Below, piece after piece: positions 1 through 9,191 of a stretch of DNA of 64,000 bases. Below the pieces are notes generated by a model, which saw only the letters and a list, made by a program, of their open reading frames with translations, made no database searches and was not told the origin of the DNA. The position numbers and the translations under genes were made by a program. Position 1 is the stretch's first letter, and every line of letters starts with the position of its first letter. Origin of the DNA: Chromatiales bacterium (GTDB lineage Bacteria > Pseudomonadota > Gammaproteobacteria > UBA6429 > Thiohalophilaceae); assembly GCA_027032075.1 (NCBI GenBank), contig JALVOC010000089.1, positions 248,001 through 312,000 of the forward strand, read 5' to 3'.

Positions 1-89
1 TCCGCGATCAGGGTCTGGCAGCCGGCATCCGCCGGGGTGACCGATTTACGGCTGATGAGTTCCTTGGCAAGTTCGAGCGTGGTGGACAT
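1..89 (-). CDS. dapE: Succinyl-diaminopimelate desuccinylase, N-terminal fragment
   Basis: Only the first 29 codons are inside the window; the gene runs off the left edge. Reading leftwards from the ATG at 89 gives MSTTLELAKELISRK followed by SVTPADAGCQTLIA. This matches the start of DapE (short helix, then the S-V/L-T/S-P-D-x-G-C-Q motif). DapE is a zinc-dependent amidohydrolase that removes succinate from N-succinyl-LL-diaminopimelate in lysine and peptidoglycan precursor synthesis. It follows dapC and dapD on the same strand, which supports the call. The 283 bp between dapD and this gene show no convincing coding sequence. No strong Shine-Dalgarno is visible before the ATG. Confidence 0.85.
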   Translation of the reverse strand, partial: MSTTLELAKELISRKSVTPADAGCQTLIA

Positions 90-254
90 AAGTATGGGTT
101 ACAGTATTGTGAATAATGAGTATTTGATACGCTTTGTTCCTCTGCAGCAGCCTGTCCGGCAAGCTGCGCAATATCCGCTCCACATCGTGCTGCGCCGTTC
201 GCGTACCCAGGCAAGCACCATACGTCACGGCACGCCGTCTTACAAACGAGGTCC

Positions 255-287
255 CTGTAGGATGCGCCGAGGAACGAAGTGCATCGG
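255..287. repeat. REP-like palindromic repeat between dapD and dapE
   Basis: The sequence contains GATGCGC (261-267) and GTGCATC (279-285), an imperfect inverted repeat (6 of 7 pairs) preceded by CTGTAG. The layout TGTAGGATGCGCC...GCATCG resembles dispersed REP-like elements common between genes of environmental Gammaproteobacteria. Only this one copy was seen in the window, so its dispersed nature is inferred from recall of similar elements. Confidence 0.4.
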
Positions 288-372
288 TCGCGAATTCAGC
301 GGTACCTTTATCCCCGCTAGACGCTTCCCGCCAGGGCAAACGCCGTTATTGTCACGACACGCCGTTTTCCAA

Positions 373-1194
373 TCAGATATCGCGCAGCAATTCGTTGATC
401 CCCACCTTACCGCGGGTTTTTTCGTCTACCTGTTTGACAATCACCGCGCAGTAGAGACTGTACTTGCCGTCCTTGGAGGGCAGATTGCCGGACACGACCA
501 CGGAGCCGGCCGGGATACGGCCGTAGGTGATTTCATCCGTCATACGGTTGTAAATCCGGGTGGACTGGCCGATGTAGACGCCCATGGAGATCACCGAGCC
601 TTCTTCCACTATCACCCCTTCGACAACCTCTGATCGGGCACCGATGAAACAGTTGTCCTCGATGATGGTGGGGGCCGCCTGCAGCGGCTCCAGCACCCCG
701 CCGATACCGACACCGCCTGAGAGATGGACGTTCTTGCCGATCTGGGCACAGGAGCCGACGGTAGCCCAGGTATCGACCATGGTGCCGCTGTCCACATAGG
801 CGCCGATATTGACATAGCTTGGCATCAGCACCACCCCGGGAGAGATGTAGGCGCCCTGGCGCACGGTGGCGGGTGGTACGATGCGTACCCCTTCATTACG
901 GAATTCGCGTGAGTTGTAATCAGCGTACTTGGCGGGCACTTTGTCGAAATAATTGGTAAAGCCACCCTTCATAAAATTGTTGTCATGAATACGGAAGGAG
1001 AGCAACACGGCCTTTTTCAGCCATTCATTCACCACCCAGCCCCCATCCTGTTTTTCCGCCACACGGGCCTGGCCCTTGTCCAGCATCTGGATTGCTTCGG
1101 TGACGGCCTCTTTCACAATGGTGTCAACACTGCGCGGAGTGATTTCGGCGCGGTTTTCAAAGGCGTTTTCGATGATATTTTTGATATCGCTCAT
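373..1194 (-). CDS. dapD: 2,3,4,5-tetrahydropyridine-2,6-dicarboxylate N-succinyltransferase
   Basis: DapD transfers succinate from succinyl-CoA to tetrahydrodipicolinate in the succinylase branch of diaminopimelate/lysine synthesis in the cytoplasm. The 273-residue protein is the usual length of the family. It has an N-terminal helical domain (about residues 1-100) followed by a left-handed beta-helix of hexapeptide repeats with the family stretches [20 protein letters not shown] and [14 protein letters not shown]. The ATG at 1194 is chosen because GGAGA lies just upstream and the protein then begins [15 protein letters not shown]. The frame stays open upstream to 1317, but that part reads through the dapC end and does not look like DapD. 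It is 50 bp downstream of dapC and probably in one operon with it. Confidence 0.97.
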   Translation of the reverse strand: MSDIKNIIENAFENRAEITPRSVDTIVKEAVTEAIQMLDKGQARVAEKQDGGWVVNEWLKKAVLLSFRIHDNNFMKGGFTNYFDKVPAKYADYNSREFRNEGVRIVPPATVRQGAYISPGVVLMPSYVNIGAYVDSGTMVDTWATVGSCAQIGKNVHLSGGVGIGGVLEPLQAAPTIIEDNCFIGARSEVVEGVIVEEGSVISMGVYIGQSTRIYNRMTDEITYGRIPAGSVVVSGNLPSKDGKYSLYCAVIVKQVDEKTRGKVGINELLRDI

Positions 1195-1244
1195 GCGGGT
1201 TTTCTCCAGTTCAGCAATGGGTGCGGCTTGGCTCGCCGCGGTTA

Positions 1245-2465
1245 TTATAACGAAGTGGCGGAGGTGGCGGCTATTGAGTTGACAAAAGTGCGGATCCTTT
1301 GGGCCGCCTCGATACATTCATCCAGATCGGCGACCAGTGCCAGGCGTATCCGGTTTTGCCCCGGGTTGCAGCCACCGCTGTCGCGCGAGAGGTAGCTGCC
1401 CGGCAGAACCGTGACATGCTGTTGTGCATACAGATCACGGGCAAATTCCGTGTCATCGATCGGGGTTTCCGGCCACAAATAAAATCCCGCATGCGGTTGT
1501 TGCACTTTCAATACCGGTGAGAGGATGTCCAGCACCGCAGCAAATTTGCGGCGGTAACGCTCGCGGTTTTCACTCACATGTTTCTCGTCCTGCCAGGCGG
1601 TGATACTGGCGATCTGATGGTGTGGCGGCATGGCGCAGCCATGATAAGTACGGTATTGAAGGAAGCGGGCGATCACCTCGCTGTCACCCGCCACAAAACC
1701 GGAACGCAATCCCGGCAGGTTGGAGCGTTTGGAAAGGCTGTGAAAGACAATACAGCGTTTGTAGTCTGTATGTCCGGCTTCTGCTGCGGCTTGCAGCAGG
1801 CCAACCGGTGGCTGGTGTTCATCGAAATAGATCTCCGAATAACACTCGTCGGAGGCGATGATGAAGTCGTGTCGTTCCGCAAGCCGGATGAGCTTTTGCA
1901 GGGTTTCCGTGTCGATCACCGCGCCGCTCGGGTTACCGGGGGAACAGAGATACAAAAGCTGGCAACGGGCCCACACCGAATCCGCCACGCTGTCAAAGTC
2001 GGGTATGAAATCTGTCTCTTCGAGGGTGTTCAGGTAATATGGTCTGGCGCCGGCCAGCAATGCCGCTCCTTCATAGATTTGGTAGAAAGGGTTTGGCATA
2101 ACCACACAAGCATCGTGCTTCCGTGCGATGGTGGCCTGGGCAAAAGCAAACAGGGCTTCACGTGTGCCGTTGACAGGCAGAATATGCCGCTCGGCGTCGA
2201 TGCTCTGCGGCGGCAATTGAAACCGCTGAACGAGCCAGCGGGCAATCGCCTCGCGCAGCCGGGCATCGCCTTTGGTCAGCGGATAGCGTGACAGCGTTTT
2301 CGTTGCCTGGCAAAGCGCGTCGGCGACAAAATCCGGTGCCGGGTGTTTGGGTTCGCCGATGGAAAGCGCGATGTGGGGGAGCTCCGCCGGGGGGGCGATG
2401 CCCGCCTTGAGGGCATTCAGCTTCTCAAAGGGATAGGAATGTAATTTGTCGAGATCCGGGTTCAT
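1245..2465 (-). CDS. dapC: Succinyldiaminopimelate transaminase
   Basis: A fold-type I PLP aminotransferase of 406 residues. It shows the aminotransferase class I/II motifs: SPGNPSG near residue 175, [11 protein letters not shown] near 206, and [15 protein letters not shown] around the predicted PLP-binding Lys246. The role is transamination of N-succinyl-2-amino-6-ketopimelate with glutamate, between the DapD and DapE steps. The assignment as DapC rather than a generic aspartate aminotransferase rests on the start [19 protein letters not shown], typical of the proteobacterial DapC subfamily, and on its place immediately before dapD. It is the first gene of the minus-strand dapC-dapD-dapE run and is divergent from the permease gene at 2692. 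Confidence 0.93.
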   Translation of the reverse strand: MNPDLDKLHSYPFEKLNALKAGIAPPAELPHIALSIGEPKHPAPDFVADALCQATKTLSRYPLTKGDARLREAIARWLVQRFQLPPQSIDAERHILPVNGTREALFAFAQATIARKHDACVVMPNPFYQIYEGAALLAGARPYYLNTLEETDFIPDFDSVADSVWARCQLLYLCSPGNPSGAVIDTETLQKLIRLAERHDFIIASDECYSEIYFDEHQPPVGLLQAAAEAGHTDYKRCIVFHSLSKRSNLPGLRSGFVAGDSEVIARFLQYRTYHGCAMPPHHQIASITAWQDEKHVSENRERYRRKFAAVLDILSPVLKVQQPHAGFYLWPETPIDDTEFARDLYAQQHVTVLPGSYLSRDSGGCNPGQNRIRLALVADLDECIEAAQRIRTFVNSIAATSATSL

Positions 2466-2691
2466 CTGGGATAAGCTTTATCAGCAAAACAAACAGGCGC
2501 CACCGGCGGCCAAAAAAGGGAGAGTATAGACGAAGCCATGGCAGCAGCGAAACCAGGAACACTTTTCCGGACGGTTTTGATACCGCGATTCGAAGGCGTA
2601 TTGATGTGCCGGCACGGGCCGGAAGCGGGAGCGGCGGGGTTGTTGCCGTTTTTTCAGAGTCCTCTCTTTCGCGACCACCGTCTGGTGAAGT

Positions 2692-3558
2692 ATGCCGGAT
2701 AGACATTGGCCTGCGGTTTTCTGCCTGTTATTGGCCGCCACCCTCTGGGGGATCTTCTGGTACCCCTTACGCCTGCTTGAGCAAGAGGGTCTGGCTGGTG
2801 TGTGGTCGACCCTGTTGATCTATTCCGGCACCTCGGTGGTGATGATCGTGATGTTGCGTGGCCGCATGGCGGAGTTCGCCCGTGCCCCCGGAATGTTGTT
2901 TGCGATCGCTCTTGCCAGCGGCTGGTGCAACACCTCGTTTATTCTTGCCGTGCTGGACGGCAACGTGGTGCGGGTTTTGTTGCTGTTCTATCTCTCTCCC
3001 GTATGGGCCACCCTGCTGGGGTGGTTGCTGTTGCGGGAAGAGCTGAGCCGGGGTGCCTTGCTGGTACTGGTGCTGGCGATGGCCGGCGCGGTGGTGATGC
3101 TGTGGCAGCCCGGCATGGCCTACCCCTGGCCGCAGGACAAGGCCGACTGGCTGGCGCTTTCCTCCGGTTTTACCTTCGCGCTCTCCAATGTGATGATGCG
3201 GCACCTGCAACATGTCTCGATTTATGTCAAAACCGCCAGTGGCTGGTTTGGAGTGATCCTGGTTGCCGCCGTGCTTATCGTCTTCAGTCAGGCGGAACTG
3301 GGGCAGGTGAGCGCCATGGTGATTGTGGCGGCGTTGCTGATCGGTGCGGTGTTTCTCGCTGTGATGACGCTTTCGGTGGTGTATGGCGTGACGCATTTAC
3401 CGGTGCATCGCTCTGCCGTCATCCTGCTGTTTGAACTGGTTGCCGGTGCCGTGTCGTCACAATTGTTGACCGATGAGGTGATCCTTCCGAGGGAATGGCT
3501 GGGCGGCATGCTGGTGATGCTGGCCGCCTATCTTTCAGCACGCCAGCAGCCGGATTAG
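2692..3558 (+). CDS. EamA-family (DMT superfamily) membrane transporter
   Basis: A 288-residue hydrophobic protein with about ten predicted membrane helices arranged as two EamA repeats (about residues 5-135 and 150-280). The first helix region reads LLLAATLWGIFWYP, and the first repeat ends in the typical LLGWLLLREELSRGALL stretch. Members of this superfamily export amino acids, nucleotides or other metabolites across the inner membrane; the substrate cannot be told from sequence. It lies alone on the plus strand between the divergent dapC and the convergent glnD. The neighbouring dap genes do not prove a link to lysine or diaminopimelate. Confidence 0.85.
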   Translation: MPDRHWPAVFCLLLAATLWGIFWYPLRLLEQEGLAGVWSTLLIYSGTSVVMIVMLRGRMAEFARAPGMLFAIALASGWCNTSFILAVLDGNVVRVLLLFYLSPVWATLLGWLLLREELSRGALLVLVLAMAGAVVMLWQPGMAYPWPQDKADWLALSSGFTFALSNVMMRHLQHVSIYVKTASGWFGVILVAAVLIVFSQAELGQVSAMVIVAALLIGAVFLAVMTLSVVYGVTHLPVHRSAVILLFELVAGAVSSQLLTDEVILPREWLGGMLVMLAAYLSARQQPD

Positions 3559-3608
3559 CCGGTCAAACGATAACGCAGCCTCGCTCAGCGGGTGTCCATC
3601 CCCTCTGT

Positions 3609-6260
3609 TTAGCCATTGAGGTATTCCTTGATGGTTTTGCTCAGGCACTCCAGCTGAGCGGCATCGGTTATCGCCTCGTTCTGTTTGTTGGTGATATAGA
3701 AAAAATCTTCCACACGTTCCCCGTAAGTGGCGATACGGGCATTGTGGAGTTGCACCTGGCACTCCTGCAAGGCCCGGGCGATGCGTGACAGCAGGCCGGG
3801 CCGGTCGAATGCCTTGACCTCCATCACGGTGCGGTTATGGTGGCTGTCCGGTTCGAAGGTTACCGTCGTGGGAAAGGTGAAATGTTTCGCCTGCCTCGGC
3901 AGTTGGCGGGATACGGTGGTGATGGCCTCCGCCGGTGTGGACAGGCTGGTCTTGAGTTGTTGCTGCAATTCCATCGTCAGCTGGCCATCGCCCAGCATTT
4001 TCCCCTCCTGATCGACCACAACGAAGGAGTCGAGGGTGTAACCATCACGTGAATCGAAGATGCGGGCATCCATGATGGTGGCGCCATAACGTTCCAGCAG
4101 GGAGGTTGCGCAGAGAAACAGGGTGTCGAAGGCGCGGGTATAGATGAACACTTCGGTCCCGCCCCGTTTGGGGATATCCCGGATCAGCACCAGCGGTTGT
4201 TCGGGATGGGGGTGGGAGAGGATCGCCTCGGTGTGCCAGACGATTTCATCGGGGAGATAGCGCAGAAAATATTCATCCCCGAGTTTGGCCCAGAGTGTTT
4301 CCACCGTTTCGCTGTCGAAGGGATGGCCGGTCAGCAGTTTTTTCGCCTGTGCACGTGTGTCCTGGACATGCTCGGACTGGATAACCGGATTGTGCAGGCC
4401 GCGCCGGAATGCCAGCCGGGTGGCATGGTACAGTTCTTTCAGCAGGGCGTCTTTCCAGCTGTTCCACACCTTGTCACTGGTGGCGCGAATATCGGCTACC
4501 GTCAGCAGATAAAGGTACTTGAGATGGTTCTCTTCCCCCACCTGCACGGCAAATTCATGCACCACGTCCGGATCGCTGATATCTTTTCGTTGTGCGGTGA
4601 CTGACATGAGCAAGTGGTTTTCCACCAGCCAGGCGACCAGATGGGTATCATAATCACTCAGGCCGTGCTCGCGGCAGAAAGCGGCGGCGTCCACCGCACC
4701 CAGGACGGAATGATCGCCACCGCGGCCCTTGGCGATGTCGTGAAACAGACCGGCGATCAGCAACAGCTCCTGCTTGGGGACGGTCTGGATCAGCTTGCTG
4801 CAGAAAGGGAATTCATGCTGAAACTCCGGAACGGTGAAACGCCGCAGGTTGCGGATAACCATCAGCGTGTGTTCGTCCACCGTGTAAACATGAAAGAGAT
4901 CGTGCTGCATCTGCCCCACGATGTGACCAAAGGCCGGCAGGTAGGCCGCCAGGATGCCGTAGCGGTTCATACGGCGCAGCTCATGGGTGATGCCGCTGGT
5001 TTGACGCATGATTTCCATGAAGAGGCTGCGGTTACGCAGGTCGCTGCGGAAGCTGGCATCAATGAGTTCGCGGTGCCGGCGGAGCAGGCGGATGGTGTTG
5101 GCCCGGACCCCCTTCAATTCAGGGTGCTGTTCCAATAACAGAAACACTTCCAGCAGGGCGAAAGGGTAACGGGAAAAGGTGTTTTCGTGGCGAACCTCGA
5201 GAAACCCTTTGCGTGCCTGAAAACGCTTGTTGATGATGACGGGTTCGCTGGGATCATCCGCGTAGAGGATTTCTTCCTTGAACAGCTGCAGCAGCATTTC
5301 GTTCAGCCGGCTCAATTCCATCACGGTGCGGTAGTATTGTTTCATAAACTGCTCCACCGCCAGCTTGCCCGGTTTGTCCCGGTAGCCGAATTGTTTCGCC
5401 AGGCGGCGCTGATGATCGAACAACAGCCGATCCTCCCTGCGGCCTGCCAGCACATGCAGGCCAAACCGTACCTGCCACAAAAACGCCTGGCACTGATGCA
5501 GTTGCTGGTACTCCGCTTCCGTCAGAAAGTGATGTGCCACCAGGGCATGCAGGTTGTCCACGTCATAATGACGCTTGGCGACCCAGCCGATCATCTGGAT
5601 GTCACGCAGCCCACCCGGGCTTTCCTTGATATTCGGTTCCAGGTTGTACGCCGTTTCATGGTATTTCTGGTGCCGTTGGATCTGCTCCTCGAGTTTCGCC
5701 TTGAAGAATTCAGGTCCGGGCCAGATTTTGTCAGCGGCGCAGCGCCGGCGTTGTTGTTCGTACAGCGCCGCATTGCCGATCAGCAGGCGTGATTCCTGGA
5801 TATTGGTGGCGACGGTAATATCCTTGGTCGCTTCTTCGACACATTCCTCCACCGAGCGTACGCTGTGGCCGATTTCCAGGCCGATATCCCACAAAAAAGT
5901 GAGAAAGGCTTCGATACCGCTGCGATAGGATTCATCGCTCTTCCTCAAGAGGATCAGCACGTCGATATCCGATGCGGGGTGGAGTTCACCACGGCCGTAG
6001 CCACCGACGGCCACCAGTGCGATATCCGGTGCGTCATCAGGTAAAAACAGTCTCCATGCGCGGCTGATCAAGGCGTCGACCAGTCTGGCGCGGGCGGGTA
6101 CGAGTTCAGTGGCGGCCCGACCGGCGAGAAAGCGTTCCACCAGGACCTGCTGTGCCGCCTTGAGCGCATCACGGAACAGTGGCAGCGGCGGTTGGTGTGA
6201 TTGCAACGCGGCATCGAATGCGGCCACATCCAGCAGTGCAGCATCGAGTGCTTTTGGCAT
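3609..6260 (-). CDS. glnD: Bifunctional uridylyltransferase/uridylyl-removing enzyme GlnD
   Basis: GlnD is the glutamine sensor of nitrogen control; it uridylylates and de-uridylylates the PII proteins. The 883-residue length is normal. In order: a nucleotidyltransferase domain with GGYGRGELHPASDID at residues 86-100; the PII-uridylyltransferase linker (NIKESPGGLRDIQ near 210); an HD hydrolase domain with GLFHDIAKGRGGDHS, where the HD pair is near 507-508; and two C-terminal ACT domains (about 695-760 and 810-875), the second with DRPGLLSRIARAL. All key motifs are intact. Its ATG overlaps the map stop codon by one base (TAATG), so translation is probably coupled to map. The gene is convergent with the EamA gene. 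Confidence 0.97.
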   Translation of the reverse strand: MPKALDAALLDVAAFDAALQSHQPPLPLFRDALKAAQQVLVERFLAGRAATELVPARARLVDALISRAWRLFLPDDAPDIALVAVGGYGRGELHPASDIDVLILLRKSDESYRSGIEAFLTFLWDIGLEIGHSVRSVEECVEEATKDITVATNIQESRLLIGNAALYEQQRRRCAADKIWPGPEFFKAKLEEQIQRHQKYHETAYNLEPNIKESPGGLRDIQMIGWVAKRHYDVDNLHALVAHHFLTEAEYQQLHQCQAFLWQVRFGLHVLAGRREDRLLFDHQRRLAKQFGYRDKPGKLAVEQFMKQYYRTVMELSRLNEMLLQLFKEEILYADDPSEPVIINKRFQARKGFLEVRHENTFSRYPFALLEVFLLLEQHPELKGVRANTIRLLRRHRELIDASFRSDLRNRSLFMEIMRQTSGITHELRRMNRYGILAAYLPAFGHIVGQMQHDLFHVYTVDEHTLMVIRNLRRFTVPEFQHEFPFCSKLIQTVPKQELLLIAGLFHDIAKGRGGDHSVLGAVDAAAFCREHGLSDYDTHLVAWLVENHLLMSVTAQRKDISDPDVVHEFAVQVGEENHLKYLYLLTVADIRATSDKVWNSWKDALLKELYHATRLAFRRGLHNPVIQSEHVQDTRAQAKKLLTGHPFDSETVETLWAKLGDEYFLRYLPDEIVWHTEAILSHPHPEQPLVLIRDIPKRGGTEVFIYTRAFDTLFLCATSLLERYGATIMDARIFDSRDGYTLDSFVVVDQEGKMLGDGQLTMELQQQLKTSLSTPAEAITTVSRQLPRQAKHFTFPTTVTFEPDSHHNRTVMEVKAFDRPGLLSRIARALQECQVQLHNARIATYGERVEDFFYITNKQNEAITDAAQLECLSKTIKEYLNG

Positions 6261-7027
6261 TAAATCGTTTCCCCTTTGCGCCGCGTTAGCACCTCATACC
6301 CTTCCGCCGTCACCAGCACGGTATGCTCCCATTGTGCCGAGAGGGAGTGATCTTTGGTCACCACGGTCCAGCCATCCTTGAGAAGTTTGACCTGGCGTTT
6401 GCCGGCGTTAATCATCGGTTCGATGGTGAATACCATCCCCGGTTCGAGGGTAATCCCGGTTCCCGGTGTGCCGTAATGCAGCACCTGGGGTTCCTCGTGG
6501 AATGCCTTGCCGATGCCGTGGCCACAGTACTCCCTTACCACAGAATAGTGGTTGGCTTCGGCATGTTGCTGGATGGCGTAGCCAATGTCGCCCAGATGGG
6601 CGCCCGGTTTTACCGCCTTGATGCCAAGCAGCAGGCACTCGTGCGCGACGCGGCTCAGTCGTTGTGCCTTGATGGACGGTTCGCCGACAAAAAACATCAT
6701 GCTGGTATCACCATGATATCCGTCTTTGATCACGGTGATGTCGATGTTGATGATGTCACCGTTTTTCAGGCGTTTTTCATTGGGGATGCCGTGGCAAATG
6801 ACATGATTGACCGAGGTACAGATGGATTTGGGGAAACCGTGGTAGTCGAGCGGGGCGGGGATCGCCTTTTGCTCGTTGACGATATAATCATGACAGATTC
6901 TGTCCAGCTCACTGGTGGTGATCCCGGCTTTGACATGGGGCGCTATCATTTCCAGGACTTCGGCTGCCAGCCGGCCGGCAACTCGCATTTTTTCGATTTC
7001 CTCGGGGGTTTTTATCAAAACGGTCAT
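6260..7027 (-). CDS. map: Methionine aminopeptidase, type I
   Basis: Removes the initiator methionine from nascent proteins. The 255-residue protein has the usual type I length and all catalytic residues: substrate-binding His79 (HVICHGIP) and the metal ligands Asp96, Asp107, His170 (CGHGIG), Glu203 (TIEPM) and Glu234 (QWEHT). It is divergent from rpsB, as in most Gammaproteobacteria, and is followed by glnD in an overlapping arrangement. The start at 7027 gives MTVLIKTPEEIEKMR, the standard N-terminus. Confidence 0.97.
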   Translation of the reverse strand: MTVLIKTPEEIEKMRVAGRLAAEVLEMIAPHVKAGITTSELDRICHDYIVNEQKAIPAPLDYHGFPKSICTSVNHVICHGIPNEKRLKNGDIINIDITVIKDGYHGDTSMMFFVGEPSIKAQRLSRVAHECLLLGIKAVKPGAHLGDIGYAIQQHAEANHYSVVREYCGHGIGKAFHEEPQVLHYGTPGTGITLEPGMVFTIEPMINAGKRQVKLLKDGWTVVTKDHSLSAQWEHTVLVTAEGYEVLTRRKGETI

Positions 7028-7115
7028 AATTTCGCCAAAGTCCCTGTAATATGTATGGTAAATGAAGGGTTATTTGTAATAAAATCCACACTTGCGCTAA
7101 AGGTGGGCCTATCCG

Positions 7116-7144
7116 TTGTTGAACCAAGCCGTTTATGGTATAAA
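7116..7144 (+). promoter_or_regulatory. Probable sigma-70 promoter of rpsB-tsf with GC-rich discriminator
   Basis: TTGTTG (7116-7121), a 17-bp spacer and TATAAA (7139-7144) form a plausible -35/-10 pair. They are followed immediately by TCGCGCGCAC, a GC-rich discriminator of the type seen at stringently controlled ribosomal promoters. This would start transcription near 7150, leaving a leader of about 150 nt before rpsB. It is a prediction from pattern only. Confidence 0.55.
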
Positions 7145-7149
7145 TCGCG

Positions 7150-7304
7150 CGCACTTTAAGCAAACTTAACTGTCTGTGAAAACAGACAAAATACGCACAT
7201 GCACCGGCACATCTGTTGGGTGCTCTGAAAGATAGGGCGGAAACGCCCCTTTTGGAGTTGACAGGTGGGGTGTGTGGAAGTCAAACCCATACTGGAGAAA
7301 TTAC
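7150..7304 (+). promoter_or_regulatory. rpsB mRNA leader with hairpin (possible S2 autoregulation site)
   Basis: The roughly 150-nt leader before rpsB contains GGGCG-GAAA-CGCCC (7235-7248), a five-pair stem capped by a GAAA tetraloop, then a G-rich stretch (GGTGGGGTGTGTGG, near 7264-7277). In gammaproteobacteria the rpsB-tsf leader is known to hold a conserved structured site through which S2 represses its own operon. The position and G-rich element fit, but the full fold was not computed. Confidence 0.4.
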
Positions 7305-8174
7305 ATGACTGACGTATCTATGCGCCAGATGCTGGAGGCTGGCGTGCATTTTGGCCACCAGACCCGCTTCTGGAACCCGAAAATGGCCCCATACATTTTC
7401 GGCGAACGGAACAAAATCCATATCATCAACCTTGAAAAAACCCTGCCGTTGTACACCGACGCCATGAACTTTATTGGTTCACTGGCGGCGAATCGTGGCA
7501 CCATCCTTTTCGTCGGGACCAAACGCGCCGCGCAGGACATTATTCGTGAAGAGGCCGAGCGTTGCGGCATGCCCTACGTGAATCATCGCTGGCTGGGCGG
7601 GATGCTGACCAACTATAAGACGGTCAAGCAATCCATCAAGCGTTTGAAAGAGCTGGAAGCGATGAAAGCGGAAGGCGGTTTTGAAGGTTTGAGTAAAAAA
7701 GAAGTTCTTACCCTGACACGAGAGCAGGAAAAGCTGGAACGCAGTCTGGGTGGTATCAAAGACATGAATGGCCTGCCGGATGCGTTATTTGTGATCGATG
7801 TCGGTCATGAAAAAATTGCTGTCAGTGAAGCCGTTAAACTCGGCATTCCGGTTATCGGCGTAGTGGACACCAATAACGCCCCGGACAAGATCGATTATGT
7901 AATCCCGGGTAACGATGATGCAATTCGCGCCATTACGCTGTACACCCAGGGTGTGGCGAATGCGATTCTGGAAGGACGGGCTTCTGCCACCACTGCGGCT
8001 GGATCGGAAGATGAATTCATCGAGGTCGCGGAAACCGAAACACCCGTACCGAGCAAGAAAAAGACAGCAAAGAAAAAAGTAACGGCCAAAAAGAAGACTG
8101 CGGCAAAAAAGAAGAGCGTAAGCAAGAAAGCAGCGGAGAGTGAACCTGCTGAAAAAGTTGAAGCTGCAGAATAA
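7305..8174 (+). CDS. rpsB: 30S ribosomal protein S2 with lysine-rich C-terminal tail
   Basis: Ribosomal protein S2 of the small subunit. The core (about residues 1-240) has the expected motifs [41 protein letters not shown] and [12 protein letters not shown]. The ATG at 7305 is chosen because GGAGA lies at 7294-7298 and the protein then begins [13 protein letters not shown]; an upstream in-frame ATG at 7272 has no family support. The protein is 289 residues, about 48 longer than E. coli S2. The extra tail is made of repeated KKK blocks separated by Ala/Thr/Ser and ends in an acidic stretch. It is the first gene of the rpsB-tsf-pyrH-frr block. Confidence 0.97.
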   Translation: MTDVSMRQMLEAGVHFGHQTRFWNPKMAPYIFGERNKIHIINLEKTLPLYTDAMNFIGSLAANRGTILFVGTKRAAQDIIREEAERCGMPYVNHRWLGGMLTNYKTVKQSIKRLKELEAMKAEGGFEGLSKKEVLTLTREQEKLERSLGGIKDMNGLPDALFVIDVGHEKIAVSEAVKLGIPVIGVVDTNNAPDKIDYVIPGNDDAIRAITLYTQGVANAILEGRASATTAAGSEDEFIEVAETETPVPSKKKTAKKKVTAKKKTAAKKKSVSKKAAESEPAEKVEAAE

Positions 8175-8205
8175 TTTTCGTTACGACCTGACATCCGGGT
8201 AGAGC

Positions 8206-8230
8206 AAAAAGGGGGCGTTGCCCCCTTTTT
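8206..8230 (+). terminator. Intrinsic terminator or attenuator between rpsB and tsf
   Basis: AAAAAGGGGGC (8206-8216), loop GTT, then GCCCCCTTTTT (8220-8230): a perfect GC-rich stem followed by a T run, the textbook rho-independent form. It lies between rpsB and tsf, so it probably acts as a partial terminator that lowers tsf expression relative to rpsB. It is symmetrical and could also work on the other strand, where no gene needs it. Confidence 0.85.
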
Positions 8231-8291
8231 CGAATCAAGCAAGCTCCCGGAGTGTGTTTTTTTAAAGTATTTATCGAAGAGGATACCAATT

Positions 8292-9176
8292 ATGGCAATC
8301 ACGGCAGCAATGGTTAAGGAACTACGTGAGCGTACCGGCGCTGGTATGATGGAATGCAAAAAGGCCTTGGTGGAAACCGACGGGAATATCGAAGCCGCAA
8401 TCGAACACATGCGCAAAACAGGCCTGACAAAAGCGGATAAAAAAGCCGGGCGTACCGCGGCAGAAGGTTTGATTAATATCAAAATCTCTGCAGATGGAAA
8501 ACTGGCAGCAATTGTCGAAGTGAATTGTGAAACCGACTTTGTGACCAAAGGCGAGGATTTCAGGCAATTTGTGGATAATATCGCGCAGCGGGTGCTCGAC
8601 AGCCAGCCCGCTGACCTGGATGCGCTGTTGGCCATGCCTATCAGTGATAGCGATACGACCAGCATTGAAGAAACCAGAAAGAACCTGATCGCCAAAATCG
8701 GTGAGAACATGAATGTGCGACGTTTTGCCCTGCTGAAAGGGCAGGGTAATCTGGCTGCCTACATGCATGGCAGTCGCATCGGCGTTCTGGTTGATGTGGA
8801 AGGTGGAGATGAATCCCTCGGCAAGGATCTGGCGATGCACATTGCCGCCAGCCGCCCGATATGCGTCTCGGAAGAGGAAGTGCCGAAGGAAGTTATCGAG
8901 AAGGAAAAGGAAATCTTTTCGGCACAGGCAGCGGAAAGCGGCAAGCCCGCAGAGATCATCGAAAAAATGATCAGCGGTCGCATCAAGAAATTCCTCAAGG
9001 AAGTGACGCTGCTGGGTCAGCCTTTCGTCAAGGATCCTGATCAAACTGTTGAAAAACTGGTGAAAAACGCCGGCGCCAGAGTAATCACGTTTATTCGTTA
9101 TGAAGTGGGCGAAGGAATTGAAAAGAAACAGGAAAACTTTGCTGACGAAGTAATGTCGCAAATCAAGACTTCTTGA
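8292..9176 (+). CDS. tsf: Elongation factor Ts
   Basis: Guanine-nucleotide exchange factor for EF-Tu. The 294-residue protein begins [20 protein letters not shown], the signature of the N-terminal UBA-like domain, and carries the TDFV motif ([11 protein letters not shown], near residue 80) that contacts EF-Tu. Length and order of domains are normal. A GAGG Shine-Dalgarno lies shortly before the ATG. It follows rpsB after the hairpin terminator and precedes pyrH by 15 bp. Confidence 0.97.
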   Translation: MAITAAMVKELRERTGAGMMECKKALVETDGNIEAAIEHMRKTGLTKADKKAGRTAAEGLINIKISADGKLAAIVEVNCETDFVTKGEDFRQFVDNIAQRVLDSQPADLDALLAMPISDSDTTSIEETRKNLIAKIGENMNVRRFALLKGQGNLAAYMHGSRIGVLVDVEGGDESLGKDLAMHIAASRPICVSEEEVPKEVIEKEKEIFSAQAAESGKPAEIIEKMISGRIKKFLKEVTLLGQPFVKDPDQTVEKLVKNAGARVITFIRYEVGEGIEKKQENFADEVMSQIKTS

Positions 9177-9191
9177 GAGACTGAAAAAAAC

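Noticed and set aside
46-339. 97-codon open frame on the minus strand between dapD and dapE
   Set aside because: No recognisable protein, overlaps the dapE start and contains the REP-like repeat; probably chance in GC-rich DNA.
2767-3396. His/Gln-rich open frame antisense to the EamA gene
   Set aside because: Composition is that of an antisense shadow of a membrane protein gene.
4614-5792. Two open frames antisense to glnD
   Set aside because: glnD is complete and conserved over the whole stretch; the antisense frames match nothing.
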